NCBI GenBank assembly: GCA_023410715.1
Contig: JAEYPN010000012.1
Location: 24,830 to 88,829, forward strand
Source of the DNA: Bacillota bacterium
Lineage (GTDB): Bacteria; Bacillota_I; Bacilli_A; Izemoplasmatales; UBA1188
Length of the DNA stretch: 64,000 nucleotides
Reading direction: 5' to 3'
Part shown: positions 35,475-43,164 of the stretch, in pieces
How positions within the stretch are numbered: the stretch's first letter is position 1
How the letters are laid out: each line of letters starts with the position of its first letter
Program-made: the position numbers and the translations under genes
The notes under the pieces: generated by a model
What the model was told of the DNA's origin: nothing
What the model saw: the letters and a program-made list of their open reading frames with translations, nothing else
Database searches by the model: none

Positions 35475-37811
35475 TTATTGTTTCCAAAAATCTTTAATTT
35501 CTTTTTCCAATAAATGCAAATCATTTATAACCTTCATATGATTCCATTCGCGCGGATATAATTTTTTATATTTATATGATGAAAAACGATCATCAACCAA
35601 AATTGCGACTCCTCTGTCATTTTCACTTCTTATTACTCTACCAACTGCCTGAATCACCTTACTTAAACCAGGAAAAGTATAAGCATAATCAAACCCATTG
35701 CCAAATTCCTTATCAAAAAAACTTTTTAATAAGTTATTATAACCACCATACATTGGCAATCCCGTCCCGACAATTACCACACCACTTAACATATCACCTA
35801 AATAGTCAATACCTTCCGCAAATGTTCCACCAAGGACGAAAAACCCTACCTGTGACACTGTTAAGTTTTGTTTAAACAACTCAATATATTCATCTTTTTC
35901 TTTAACAGTTAAATCTCTTTTTTGAATGATCATTTCATAATCTGGCTTTAGTTCATTAATTTTATCTGCGATCATGTTTAAATATTGATAGCTTGGAAAA
36001 AAGACAATATAGTTACCTACTTTACCACTAGCTAAAATGTTAATGATTTCAACAATTTTACTAACGCTATTTTCTCTATCATTATATCTAGTTGAAATAT
36101 CATCAACCGCAATTAATTTTAGGTTATCACGATCAAATGGTGAGATAAATTTAGCAATATTACCATCGTCTTTAGTTAATAATTTTTGGTAATATTCAAT
36201 TGGAAACATTGTAGCTGAGAAAAAAACTGAGCCATAAGTTCTATCTTTTAAAGTTTTTAAAATAAAATCTGAGGCATCTAAACATTTAACTGATATAACT
36301 GTATCACTATTTATTTTTTCTACTGTAAAGACAAACTTTTCATTGTAATACTCAATAATTTTCATATATTTATAGATTTCAAAATAAACATTTAAAACAT
36401 CATTTTTGCCTGCAAAACCAACATTATCATTTGTAATTGTTTCAATTTTATTCATGAGCTTTTTTAACATTCCTGTTAACATATCATCTTTTTCTTCATA
36501 CATTGTTAAATCTGTTTCTTCAAGCTCTAATTCATATTCATTAAAAATCTCGAGTACAGCCGCAATCTCGCGTCTTGCTGTTGGCCTAATACCTGTTAAA
36601 TTTTTCTTTAAAGAAAGAATTTGAAATTTAGAGATAGAGGCAGAATACATATCTCTTCCACGTGTCACCATATTATGGGCTTCATCTATTAAAATAATTG
36701 GCCGATAGCTTGTCTCATCATTAAAATAACGTTCAAGTTTAATTCTTGGATCAAAGACATAGTTATAATCCGCAATGATAATATCAGATAAATTTGAAAT
36801 ATCTAAGCTCAATTCAAAAGGGCATACCTCATGCTTTAAACCATATTCACTAATTATTTCAGAGGTAAATATATCATGATCATCATATAAAAGTCTAATC
36901 ACTTTAAAAACCTTGGTATAATACTCTTTGGCATATTTACAAACTTCTGGATCACATTCTCTTACTTCTCTTAAACACATAGAGTCTTTTGATGATATCA
37001 CACATGTTTTTGCCACGAGCCCCTTATTAAGAAGGATGTTTGAGGTATCAACCGCAATCTTTTTGCCCCCATTTTTCGCTGTTAAGTAAAATAATTTATC
37101 TTTTTTAGTGCTGATGGCTTTAAGGCCTGAAAAAATTGTCGCAATCGTCTTACCAATACCTGTTGGGGCAATCGCATATAAAATACCTTTCTCAATAATC
37201 GTCCTATAACACATACCCATAAATTCTCTTTGCCCAGGGCGAAAATCATCAAAAGGAAAATTTAATCCTAAAATCGATTTATTTCTTCTTTCTTCATGAT
37301 CATCAAGTTTTTCAATCCAGCTTAAATAATTATCAATTGTTGTATAAAAAAATATTTCAAGCTCATCTATTGTATATTTATTTTCAAAAAATATTGTTTT
37401 AAATTTTTCAACTGTACAGTATGTTAAACGGATATAAATTGATTTTTTATCATTTGCTTTTAAATACATATATGCATACATCTTCGCTTGTGCTAAATGT
37501 GAAGGATAGGTATTTTCATCAAGTAAATTTAAGTCATTGTTCGTTGATTTAATTTCTTCTAAAATAAAACGGTTTGATCTGTAAATCAAACCATCAATTC
37601 TACCCGTAATAACTAAATGATAGTTCTTATAATCATCTTCTAAAGAAACACTAACTTCTTTTTTATCTTTTTCTTTATAAAGACCTTGAATATGTTGGTG
37701 ACAAGCTGTACCTTGTTCTGCTCTTGCAATTAAACTCCGTTCGCTTGTTAAATCGCCTCCGCCATATAGTAGTTCAACTATATTCTTGGCTGTTTCTTTA
37801 AGTTCAAGCAC
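35475..37811 (-). CDS. PD-(D/E)XK nuclease fused to XPD/DinG-like iron-sulfur helicase
   Basis: 778 residues from a GTG at 37809-37811; another GTG three codons upstream is too close to the AGGA site. The N-terminal about 170 residues look like a RecB/Cas4-type nuclease: GRIDGLIY (Asp near 72), FILEEIKST (Glu-x-Lys near 86-88) and QAKMYAYMY. The helicase part has Walker A APTGIGKT (near 217), four cysteines between motifs I and II (near 279, 286, 291 and 330) expected to hold a 4Fe-4S cluster, DEAH (near 377) and a C-terminal GRVIRSENDRGVAILVDDR. Such enzymes unwind 5'-3' and act in DNA repair or R-loop removal; the nuclease fusion suggests end processing. It is monocistronic. Confidence 0.85.
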   Translation of the reverse strand: MLELKETAKNIVELLYGGGDLTSERSLIARAEQGTACHQHIQGLYKEKDKKEVSVSLEDDYKNYHLVITGRIDGLIYRSNRFILEEIKSTNNDLNLLDENTYPSHLAQAKMYAYMYLKANDKKSIYIRLTYCTVEKFKTIFFENKYTIDELEIFFYTTIDNYLSWIEKLDDHEERRNKSILGLNFPFDDFRPGQREFMGMCYRTIIEKGILYAIAPTGIGKTIATIFSGLKAISTKKDKLFYLTAKNGGKKIAVDTSNILLNKGLVAKTCVISSKDSMCLREVRECDPEVCKYAKEYYTKVFKVIRLLYDDHDIFTSEIISEYGLKHEVCPFELSLDISNLSDIIIADYNYVFDPRIKLERYFNDETSYRPIILIDEAHNMVTRGRDMYSASISKFQILSLKKNLTGIRPTARREIAAVLEIFNEYELELEETDLTMYEEKDDMLTGMLKKLMNKIETITNDNVGFAGKNDVLNVYFEIYKYMKIIEYYNEKFVFTVEKINSDTVISVKCLDASDFILKTLKDRTYGSVFFSATMFPIEYYQKLLTKDDGNIAKFISPFDRDNLKLIAVDDISTRYNDRENSVSKIVEIINILASGKVGNYIVFFPSYQYLNMIADKINELKPDYEMIIQKRDLTVKEKDEYIELFKQNLTVSQVGFFVLGGTFAEGIDYLGDMLSGVVIVGTGLPMYGGYNNLLKSFFDKEFGNGFDYAYTFPGLSKVIQAVGRVIRSENDRGVAILVDDRFSSYKYKKLYPREWNHMKVINDLHLLEKEIKDFWKQ

Positions 37812-37849
37812 GCCTATCACTTCCTAACAAAAAGTTATTGTTTATTTAA

Positions 37850-37878
37850 ATTATATATTTAATGTTTATTAAATACAA
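37850..37878 (-). promoter_or_regulatory. Candidate promoter of the nuclease-helicase gene
   Basis: On the minus strand TTGTAT (37873-37878), 17-base spacer, perfect TATAAT (37850-37855), about 30 bases before the GTG start. The -35 is a weak match. Confidence 0.5.
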
Positions 37879-37879
37879 G

Positions 37880-37920
37880 ATATAAAAAAAGAAAAAATCA
37901 TTAATTTTCCATTAATGATT
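37880..37920 (-). terminator. Intrinsic terminator of the SBP-permease pair
   Basis: Perfect 10-base arms AATCATTAAT (37896-37905) and ATTAATGATT (37911-37920) with a 5-base loop and a T-rich tail on the minus strand. It overlaps the permease stop codon. Confidence 0.82.
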
Positions 37921-38653
37921 TTAACGTTGTTTTAATAATTTTTTCAATTGCTATAATAATAACAATTAAAATGATAGTCCAAGCATAAACCCTGCTATAT
38001 TCAATGTTAATTTTCGCCAAATATATTTCATTACCAATCGCTTTATTTGTTTGTGAAATATATTCTGCCATCACAAGGACTTTAATTCCTAAACCAGCTG
38101 ATTGAAAGAACGCTAATTTAATATAATTCCTAATTAGTGGTAAATACGCATATTTGACCAAAGTAAATTTATCACTTGTATCTAATCTTGCTACATCAAT
38201 TAATTCTTTATCTAAACTATCAATTCCTTGATAAACTGCTTCAAATACCAAAGGAATAATCATAAGGAGGGTAATAATAACTGGTGTTTTAACTAAACCA
38301 AAAATTATTAAACAAATAACAATGATTGATGCAATTGGAGTTGATCTAATTATTTTAATTAACGGACTAATAAAGTAATAAATCTTTTTATTTAAACCAC
38401 TAAATATAGCTAAGATGCCGCCGATTAGCATCCCTATGGTAATGGCTAAAATAAGCCGTATTACTGATGAAATAATTATACCAAAGGTATTTGAATTTGT
38501 TAATATATTAACGATTGTTTTAAGGACTATAGAAAATCTTGGCATGATTAACTTATTATCAATTACCCCAACTCCTATAAACCATATGGCCAAGACAAAT
38601 ATTATACCTAAACTATTATATAAATACTTAGTCTTGATAGTAGAATTCTTCAT
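37901..38653 (-). CDS. ABC transporter permease, NitT/TauT type
   Basis: 250 residues with about six hydrophobic segments. The cytoplasmic coupling (EAA) region appears as VFEAVYQGIDSLDKELIDVARL, then LPLIRNYIKLAFFQSAGLGIKVLV, typical of the binding-protein-dependent permeases of nitrate, taurine and thiamine-precursor systems. It overlaps the substrate-binding protein gene by 26 bases. No ATPase gene accompanies the pair, so it must share one encoded elsewhere. Substrate unknown. Confidence 0.85.
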   Translation of the reverse strand: MKNSTIKTKYLYNSLGIIFVLAIWFIGVGVIDNKLIMPRFSIVLKTIVNILTNSNTFGIIISSVIRLILAITIGMLIGGILAIFSGLNKKIYYFISPLIKIIRSTPIASIIVICLIIFGLVKTPVIITLLMIIPLVFEAVYQGIDSLDKELIDVARLDTSDKFTLVKYAYLPLIRNYIKLAFFQSAGLGIKVLVMAEYISQTNKAIGNEIYLAKINIEYSRVYAWTIILIVIIIAIEKIIKTTLKSLMEN

Positions 38654-39521
38654 TTGGAATCTCCCCTACAAGTTGAGCATTATATTCAAATAAAATATTA
38701 ATAAGACTTTCAAATGATTGTTTATTTTTATTGACAGGAATAAAACTAATATTACTTCTATCAAGAGAGTTGATAAAAACAAGTTTATCATAACCATAAT
38801 TCATTTCTTCTTGTAAGTCAGCTGTTTCAACTTTTTTTCCCATTACCTTTTCTATTGAAACAGTTAAGTCTTTTACATATTGATCTATTTTTTTCTTACT
38901 TACATCATTCCTTACAAATAATGCAGCTTGTGGATAAGATTCGTATCCAGTAATCTCTTTAAAACTTGCTTGTAAATCAAGATAAGTTAAGCCATCAATT
39001 TTATCAAGCAACACACTTAATGACGGTTCAGAAGTTAAAACCACTAAGTCATTATTTAAAATTAATTCATTTTGAGCTTCAGTTACGCTTGCAACATAAC
39101 TAATGTTTAAATTTTTTAAGTCGTTATGTTCAAAAACATAGTTAGCAATAATACTTGGCATTTGGTTTTTACTAAATAAGCAGATTTCTTTGTTTTTTAA
39201 ATCTTCTAAAGTAAATTCACCTTTACTTACTAAGTAATAATTACCACTTACGACACTTCCAAGTAATCTGTATTTTTGGTTGCTTTTATACATTTTTACA
39301 CCTAGGTTAATTGGTGCATAAATGAATTCATATTCACCACTTGTAAAAGCGGCTACTAACGCATCAGCTCCATTAACAACGCTTGTATCATATTCTTTTT
39401 CTAAATATATTTGCGCAATACGAGGAGTTCCTGATGGAACTAAAACTTTGGCTTGCTCTTTTTTACAGCCACTTAATAATATAATTAAACTAATTAAAAC
39501 TAAATTAATTATTTTTTTCAT
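38628..39521 (-). CDS. ABC transporter substrate-binding lipoprotein (NMT1/ThiY-like)
   Basis: 297 residues from ATG 39521, which follows AAGGTGATAAAA. Signal peptide with lipobox LLSGC (Cys near residue 19), then a periplasmic-binding fold: VLVPSGTPRIAQIYLEKEY, a repeated search-type segment LVAAFTSGEYEFIYAPI, and TLEDLKNKEICLF. This resembles the NitT/TauT and ThiY group. Its promoter region carries a perfect palindrome and it is divergent from a Crp/Fnr gene, which probably regulates it. Confidence 0.82.
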   Translation of the reverse strand: MKKIINLVLISLIILLSGCKKEQAKVLVPSGTPRIAQIYLEKEYDTSVVNGADALVAAFTSGEYEFIYAPINLGVKMYKSNQKYRLLGSVVSGNYYLVSKGEFTLEDLKNKEICLFSKNQMPSIIANYVFEHNDLKNLNISYVASVTEAQNELILNNDLVVLTSEPSLSVLLDKIDGLTYLDLQASFKEITGYESYPQAALFVRNDVSKKKIDQYVKDLTVSIEKVMGKKVETADLQEEMNYGYDKLVFINSLDRSNISFIPVNKNKQSFESLINILFEYNAQLVGEIPNEEFYYQD

Positions 39522-39531
39522 TTTTATCACC

Positions 39532-39560
39532 TTGGAAATTATAGCATAGTATGGTAAAAT
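39532..39560 (+). promoter_or_regulatory. Candidate promoter of the Crp/Fnr gene
   Basis: TTGGAA (39532-39537), 17-base spacer, TAAAAT (39555-39560). Initiation would fall near 39567, inside the palindrome, which would allow autorepression. Confidence 0.5.
39538..39543 (-). promoter_or_regulatory. -10 element of the SBP-permease operon
   Basis: Perfect TATAAT on the minus strand without a good -35 at the proper distance. Transcription would start near 39531. The palindrome at 39565-39580 is centred about 41.5 bases upstream of that point, the position expected for class II activation by a Crp/Fnr protein. Confidence 0.6.
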
Positions 39561-39564
39561 ATGT

Positions 39565-39580
39565 TGTAACATATGTTACA
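39565..39580. promoter_or_regulatory. Perfect 16-bp palindrome, probable Crp/Fnr-family operator
   Basis: TGTAACATATGTTACA, a perfect inverted repeat in the divergent region. Arm pattern TGT-A-C/G-T-ACA resembles Crp/Fnr half-sites. It ends two bases before the AGGAGG of the regulator gene. Confidence 0.65.
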
Positions 39581-39593
39581 TTAGGAGGCTAAA

Positions 39594-40211
39594 ATGTCTG
39601 ATTTTGATCATAAGTTATTACATAATGTTAAATTAAACTGTTTTTATGAAATTAAAGAATATAAGAAAAACGAAATAATTTATAGCGAAGGAGAAAAAAT
39701 TACAAGTGTTGGTTTAATATTAATGGGTGAAATAAATATTAGTTCAACGACACTTGATGGTTATAATTATACAATTTCCAACCTATCTAAAAATGATATT
39801 TTTGGCGATACCTTAATATTAAATAATGAGTCTTATGTTTTAGGAAATATTACCTCTTTGACAACTACTAAAATTCTCTTTATTTATAAGGATAATTTCC
39901 TTAGCTTACTTAAAGATGAGACATTCAACCAAAACTATTTAAAGATTGTTTCAAATCGCATTCAAGCTTTACAATATCGTATTAAACTCATCTCACAGCC
40001 ATCAATTAGAGAAAAAATTATGTTTTATCTTAAAGATGAAATGAGAAAGCAAAAAAGTAATAAGATATATTTACACATGACTAAAGAAAAACTTGCAATT
40101 TTATTAAACATCAACCGTCCATCGTTATCAAGAGAATTAATCAAACTTAAGAAAGAAAAAGTTATTGATTATGATTATCAATCAATAACTATTAATAATA
40201 TACCTTTTTAA
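39594..40211 (+). CDS. Crp/Fnr family transcriptional regulator
   Basis: 205 residues. An N-terminal cyclic-nucleotide-like beta barrel (EIKEYKKNEIIYSEGEKITS, ILMGEINISS, NLSKNDIFGDTLIL), a dimer helix, and a C-terminal winged helix with KEKLAILLNINRPSLSRELIKL (recognition helix near residue 175). There is no N-terminal or central Cys cluster of the Fnr iron-sulfur type. ATG at 39594 follows AGGAGG. Divergent from the SBP-permease operon, and it overlaps alr convergently by 20 bases. Effector unknown. Confidence 0.9.
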   Translation: MSDFDHKLLHNVKLNCFYEIKEYKKNEIIYSEGEKITSVGLILMGEINISSTTLDGYNYTISNLSKNDIFGDTLILNNESYVLGNITSLTTTKILFIYKDNFLSLLKDETFNQNYLKIVSNRIQALQYRIKLISQPSIREKIMFYLKDEMRKQKSNKIYLHMTKEKLAILLNINRPSLSRELIKLKKEKVIDYDYQSITINNIPF

Positions 40212-41208
40212 TTGTTTTACTAATATTACAAAGTATCTCATATGTAATAGTATTTAAATGTTTTTCTGCTTGATAATAATCATCAAATAGATATACATCA
40301 TCACCAACTTTAACATCATCATCAATTAAGATGAAACTTATATCCATACAAATACTACCTATTAGGGAGTATTTTTTATTATTTATTCTAACTTCCCTGT
40401 TTACATTTGATCTTAAAAATCCTTGCCCATAACCTATATTAATTAAGCCAATTGTTACATCGCGGTTTAGCTTTTCTAAATTATAACCAATTCTTTCTCC
40501 TCTTTTAAGCCTACGAATACTAATAATCTTTGTCGATAAGTTAAAGGTTGGTTTGAACCCATAATACCCATATAGCGCAATTCCCGGGCGAACATGTGTG
40601 GTAAAATTAAGATCCTTTTCATGATTTAACATTGAATAACTATTATTGACGTGAATAACTTTAAACTTGTAATTAAGATCTGTTAATATTTCCTTAAAAA
40701 TTTTAATTTCTTCCTGATAAAGTTCTCTACATGCGTTACCTAAATGGGTATAAATTCCTTCAACTTGATGCTTTAAAGATAAAGGAATTAAATACTTATT
40801 AATATCTTCTTTACTTACACCTAAACGGTTCATTCCTGTATTAATTTTTATATGAATCGTTAAAGGATGGGAATATTCTAATAAAGATTCAAGCATCTCC
40901 TTATTCCAAACATTTAAAATAATATTATTTTCAAAGTATAAATTTAGATCTTCTAAATATGAAACTCCTACAGTCATAATCTTTATATCTTTAAAATTGG
41001 ATCTTAAATAAATTGCTTCCTTAATATTACTAACTGCAAAAAAATTACATCCGGCTTTTTTAAGCTCCCTTGTAACATTTAAAATCCCATGATTATATGC
41101 GTCATCTTTTACGACCGCAATTACTTCTTTTTCTTTATAAAGCTCACATATTCTTAAGTAATTGTCAGTCAAATTCTTAAGATTAATATGACAAATGACT
41201 GTTTCCAT
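40192..41208 (-). CDS. alr: Alanine racemase
   Basis: 338 residues, slightly shorter than the usual 360-380. PLP lysine in EVIAVVKDDAYNHG (Lys near residue 33), a barrel strand TIHIKINTGMNRLGV, and the catalytic tyrosine region INIGYGQGF near residue 253 are present. It makes D-alanine for cell wall or teichoic acid, implying a wall or wall-polymer requirement. Its 3' end overlaps the Crp/Fnr gene on the other strand. Confidence 0.9.
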   Translation of the reverse strand: METVICHINLKNLTDNYLRICELYKEKEVIAVVKDDAYNHGILNVTRELKKAGCNFFAVSNIKEAIYLRSNFKDIKIMTVGVSYLEDLNLYFENNIILNVWNKEMLESLLEYSHPLTIHIKINTGMNRLGVSKEDINKYLIPLSLKHQVEGIYTHLGNACRELYQEEIKIFKEILTDLNYKFKVIHVNNSYSMLNHEKDLNFTTHVRPGIALYGYYGFKPTFNLSTKIISIRRLKRGERIGYNLEKLNRDVTIGLINIGYGQGFLRSNVNREVRINNKKYSLIGSICMDISFILIDDDVKVGDDVYLFDDYYQAEKHLNTITYEILCNISKTIKKVYY

Positions 41209-41361
41209 CTTATCATCCTCAAATAAGCATATGCCATAATTTTCAAATAAATGTTAGTTTTTTCTTTAACTTATGCCTCTTTAGTTTTATTTAAAAATTA
41301 CAACAAACTAGAAATCTTAATAATATAAGAAATATATTAATGTTTTCTAATTATTATTTTT

Positions 41362-41398
41362 TAAAAAAAACGAGATACATATAAGTACCCCGTTTTTT
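41362..41398 (-). terminator. Intrinsic terminator of the hydrogenase operon
   Basis: On the minus strand AACGGGGTAC pairs with GTATCTCGTT (two G-U pairs) around a 6-base loop, followed by a run of T. Confidence 0.8.
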
Positions 41399-41403
41399 AA
41401 TTT

Positions 41404-43164
41404 TTACTTATTATTATAAAAAGATTTTGCTTCATAATGAGTATGAAGTAATTTGTGAGATAAGTGAGAGTTAGGTTCGCCTAAGAATTCTTGATATAGT
41501 TTCATTACTTGGTCATTTAAATGTGACTTTCTAAGCTTTGAATTTTTATCAATGTCATATAAAACACTTGCTCTTTTTTCTCTTACATCAATTTTCTCTA
41601 AAATTTGTGGGTTAACAATAGGTTGCCCACCACCATTAATACAGCCACCTGTACAACCCATGAATTCAACAAAATGATATTTTTTATCACTTGTTTTTAG
41701 AATGTTCATGAATTCCTTAATAGCCGCGCCGCCATGGACTACTGCGACATTAATATCTAGCCCTGCAATTTTATAAGTTGCTTCTTTAATATTTTTAAGG
41801 CCTCTTACTTCTTTAAATTCAATTTGTGTTTCTTTTTCTTCAAGAATTTCAGAAACAGTTCTTAAAGCCGCTTCCATAACACCACCAGTAACCCCGAAGA
41901 TGACACCAGCACCTGTATATGTCTCTAGCATTCCAAATGGTTTTTTGTCTTCAAGATCATTAAAGTCAATGCCATGACGCTTAATTAATCGCGCAAATTC
42001 TCTTGTAGTTAAAACATAATCAACGTCTTTAACATTATCTATAACCATTTCCTTTAAATTAGCTTCTGACTTTTTAGCAACACAAGGCATGATTGAAACA
42101 ACGATAACATCTTCCTTTTTTAAACCTAACTTTTCTGCATAATAGTGTTTAGCAATAGCTCCACCCATTTGTTGAGGAGACTTACATGTTGAAAGGTTAG
42201 GAATATATTCAGGATTATATTGTTCAATGTAGCGAATCCACCCTGGTGAACATGAAGTAAATAGCGGTAATACGCCATTATTTTTAATTCTTGATATTAA
42301 TTCTGTGCCTTCTTCCATAATTGTTAAATCGGCAGTGAAGTTAGTATCCATTACTTCCTTAACACCTAATTTTTCTAAAGCACTATAAATTTTTCCTTCA
42401 ACGTTTGTGCCAATTGGATAGCCAAATTCTTCACCAAGCGCACTTCTTACTGCTGGCGCAATTTCCACAATAACCGTCTTATTTTTATCTCTTAAAACTT
42501 TTTCAACTTGGCTAACATCATCTTTTTCACGTAATGCAGCTGTTGGGCAAGCTTGAATACATTTACCACAATAAATACAACCACTATCACTTAATGGATG
42601 GAATAAAGCTGTTCCAACATAACACTTTGAGCCACGTTCGTTATAATTTAATACGCCAGTACCCGCAACCTTCTCACAAGTTGAAACGCAACGACCACAA
42701 AGTACACATTTAGAACTATCAATTACAATCGCATCATTTTGATCTTCTAGATAAACAACCTTTTTCGAAAAAGTTTCATTCTCTCCATAAATATTATCTA
42801 CATCATAATTTTGTAATAACTTTAAGAATTCACAGTTTCTTTCGCGTGGGCACTTCCAGCAATCAAATCTGTGGTTAGCTGCTAATAATTCTAAGTTCTT
42901 TTTAACAGCGGAATGAACATTTTCAGTATCAACTTTAATAATCATACCTTCAGATACGATTGTTTTACAAGATGTTTTTAAACCTCTTACTCCATCAATT
43001 TCTACTAAACAAATTCGGCAGTTAGCTTCTTCATGAATTCCTTCTAGGAAACATAAACGGGGAATATATATTCCATTTTCAGTTGCTGCTTTTAAAACGG
43101 TATAACCTTCAGGAACTGATAACTTTTTATCATTAATAATTATATTTACCATCTTATTGGGCAT
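41404..43164 (-). CDS. hydA: [FeFe] hydrogenase catalytic subunit
   Basis: 586 residues. In order: a 2Fe-2S domain (Cys 38, 49, 52, 66), a His-Cys cluster region (HRFDCWKCPRERNC near 98-111), two 4Fe-4S ferredoxin motifs (near 153-164 and 196-206), then the H-cluster domain with L1 TSCSPGW (303-309), L2 MPCVAKKSE (359-367) and L3 FMGCTGGC (501-508). L1 has Ser where the common version has a second Cys. Domain order and neighbours place it with the multimeric, NAD(H)-linked HydABC group. The ATG at 43164 has GAGGTGA upstream; it overlaps hydB by 11 bases. Maturases HydEFG are not in the window. Confidence 0.95.
   Translation of the reverse strand: MPNKMVNIIINDKKLSVPEGYTVLKAATENGIYIPRLCFLEGIHEEANCRICLVEIDGVRGLKTSCKTIVSEGMIIKVDTENVHSAVKKNLELLAANHRFDCWKCPRERNCEFLKLLQNYDVDNIYGENETFSKKVVYLEDQNDAIVIDSSKCVLCGRCVSTCEKVAGTGVLNYNERGSKCYVGTALFHPLSDSGCIYCGKCIQACPTAALREKDDVSQVEKVLRDKNKTVIVEIAPAVRSALGEEFGYPIGTNVEGKIYSALEKLGVKEVMDTNFTADLTIMEEGTELISRIKNNGVLPLFTSCSPGWIRYIEQYNPEYIPNLSTCKSPQQMGGAIAKHYYAEKLGLKKEDVIVVSIMPCVAKKSEANLKEMVIDNVKDVDYVLTTREFARLIKRHGIDFNDLEDKKPFGMLETYTGAGVIFGVTGGVMEAALRTVSEILEEKETQIEFKEVRGLKNIKEATYKIAGLDINVAVVHGGAAIKEFMNILKTSDKKYHFVEFMGCTGGCINGGGQPIVNPQILEKIDVREKRASVLYDIDKNSKLRKSHLNDQVMKLYQEFLGEPNSHLSHKLLHTHYEAKSFYNNK

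Noticed and set aside
35576..35875. Plus-strand open frame of about 99 codons inside the helicase gene
   Set aside because: Antisense shadow of conserved helicase motifs (GRVIRSENDRG region).
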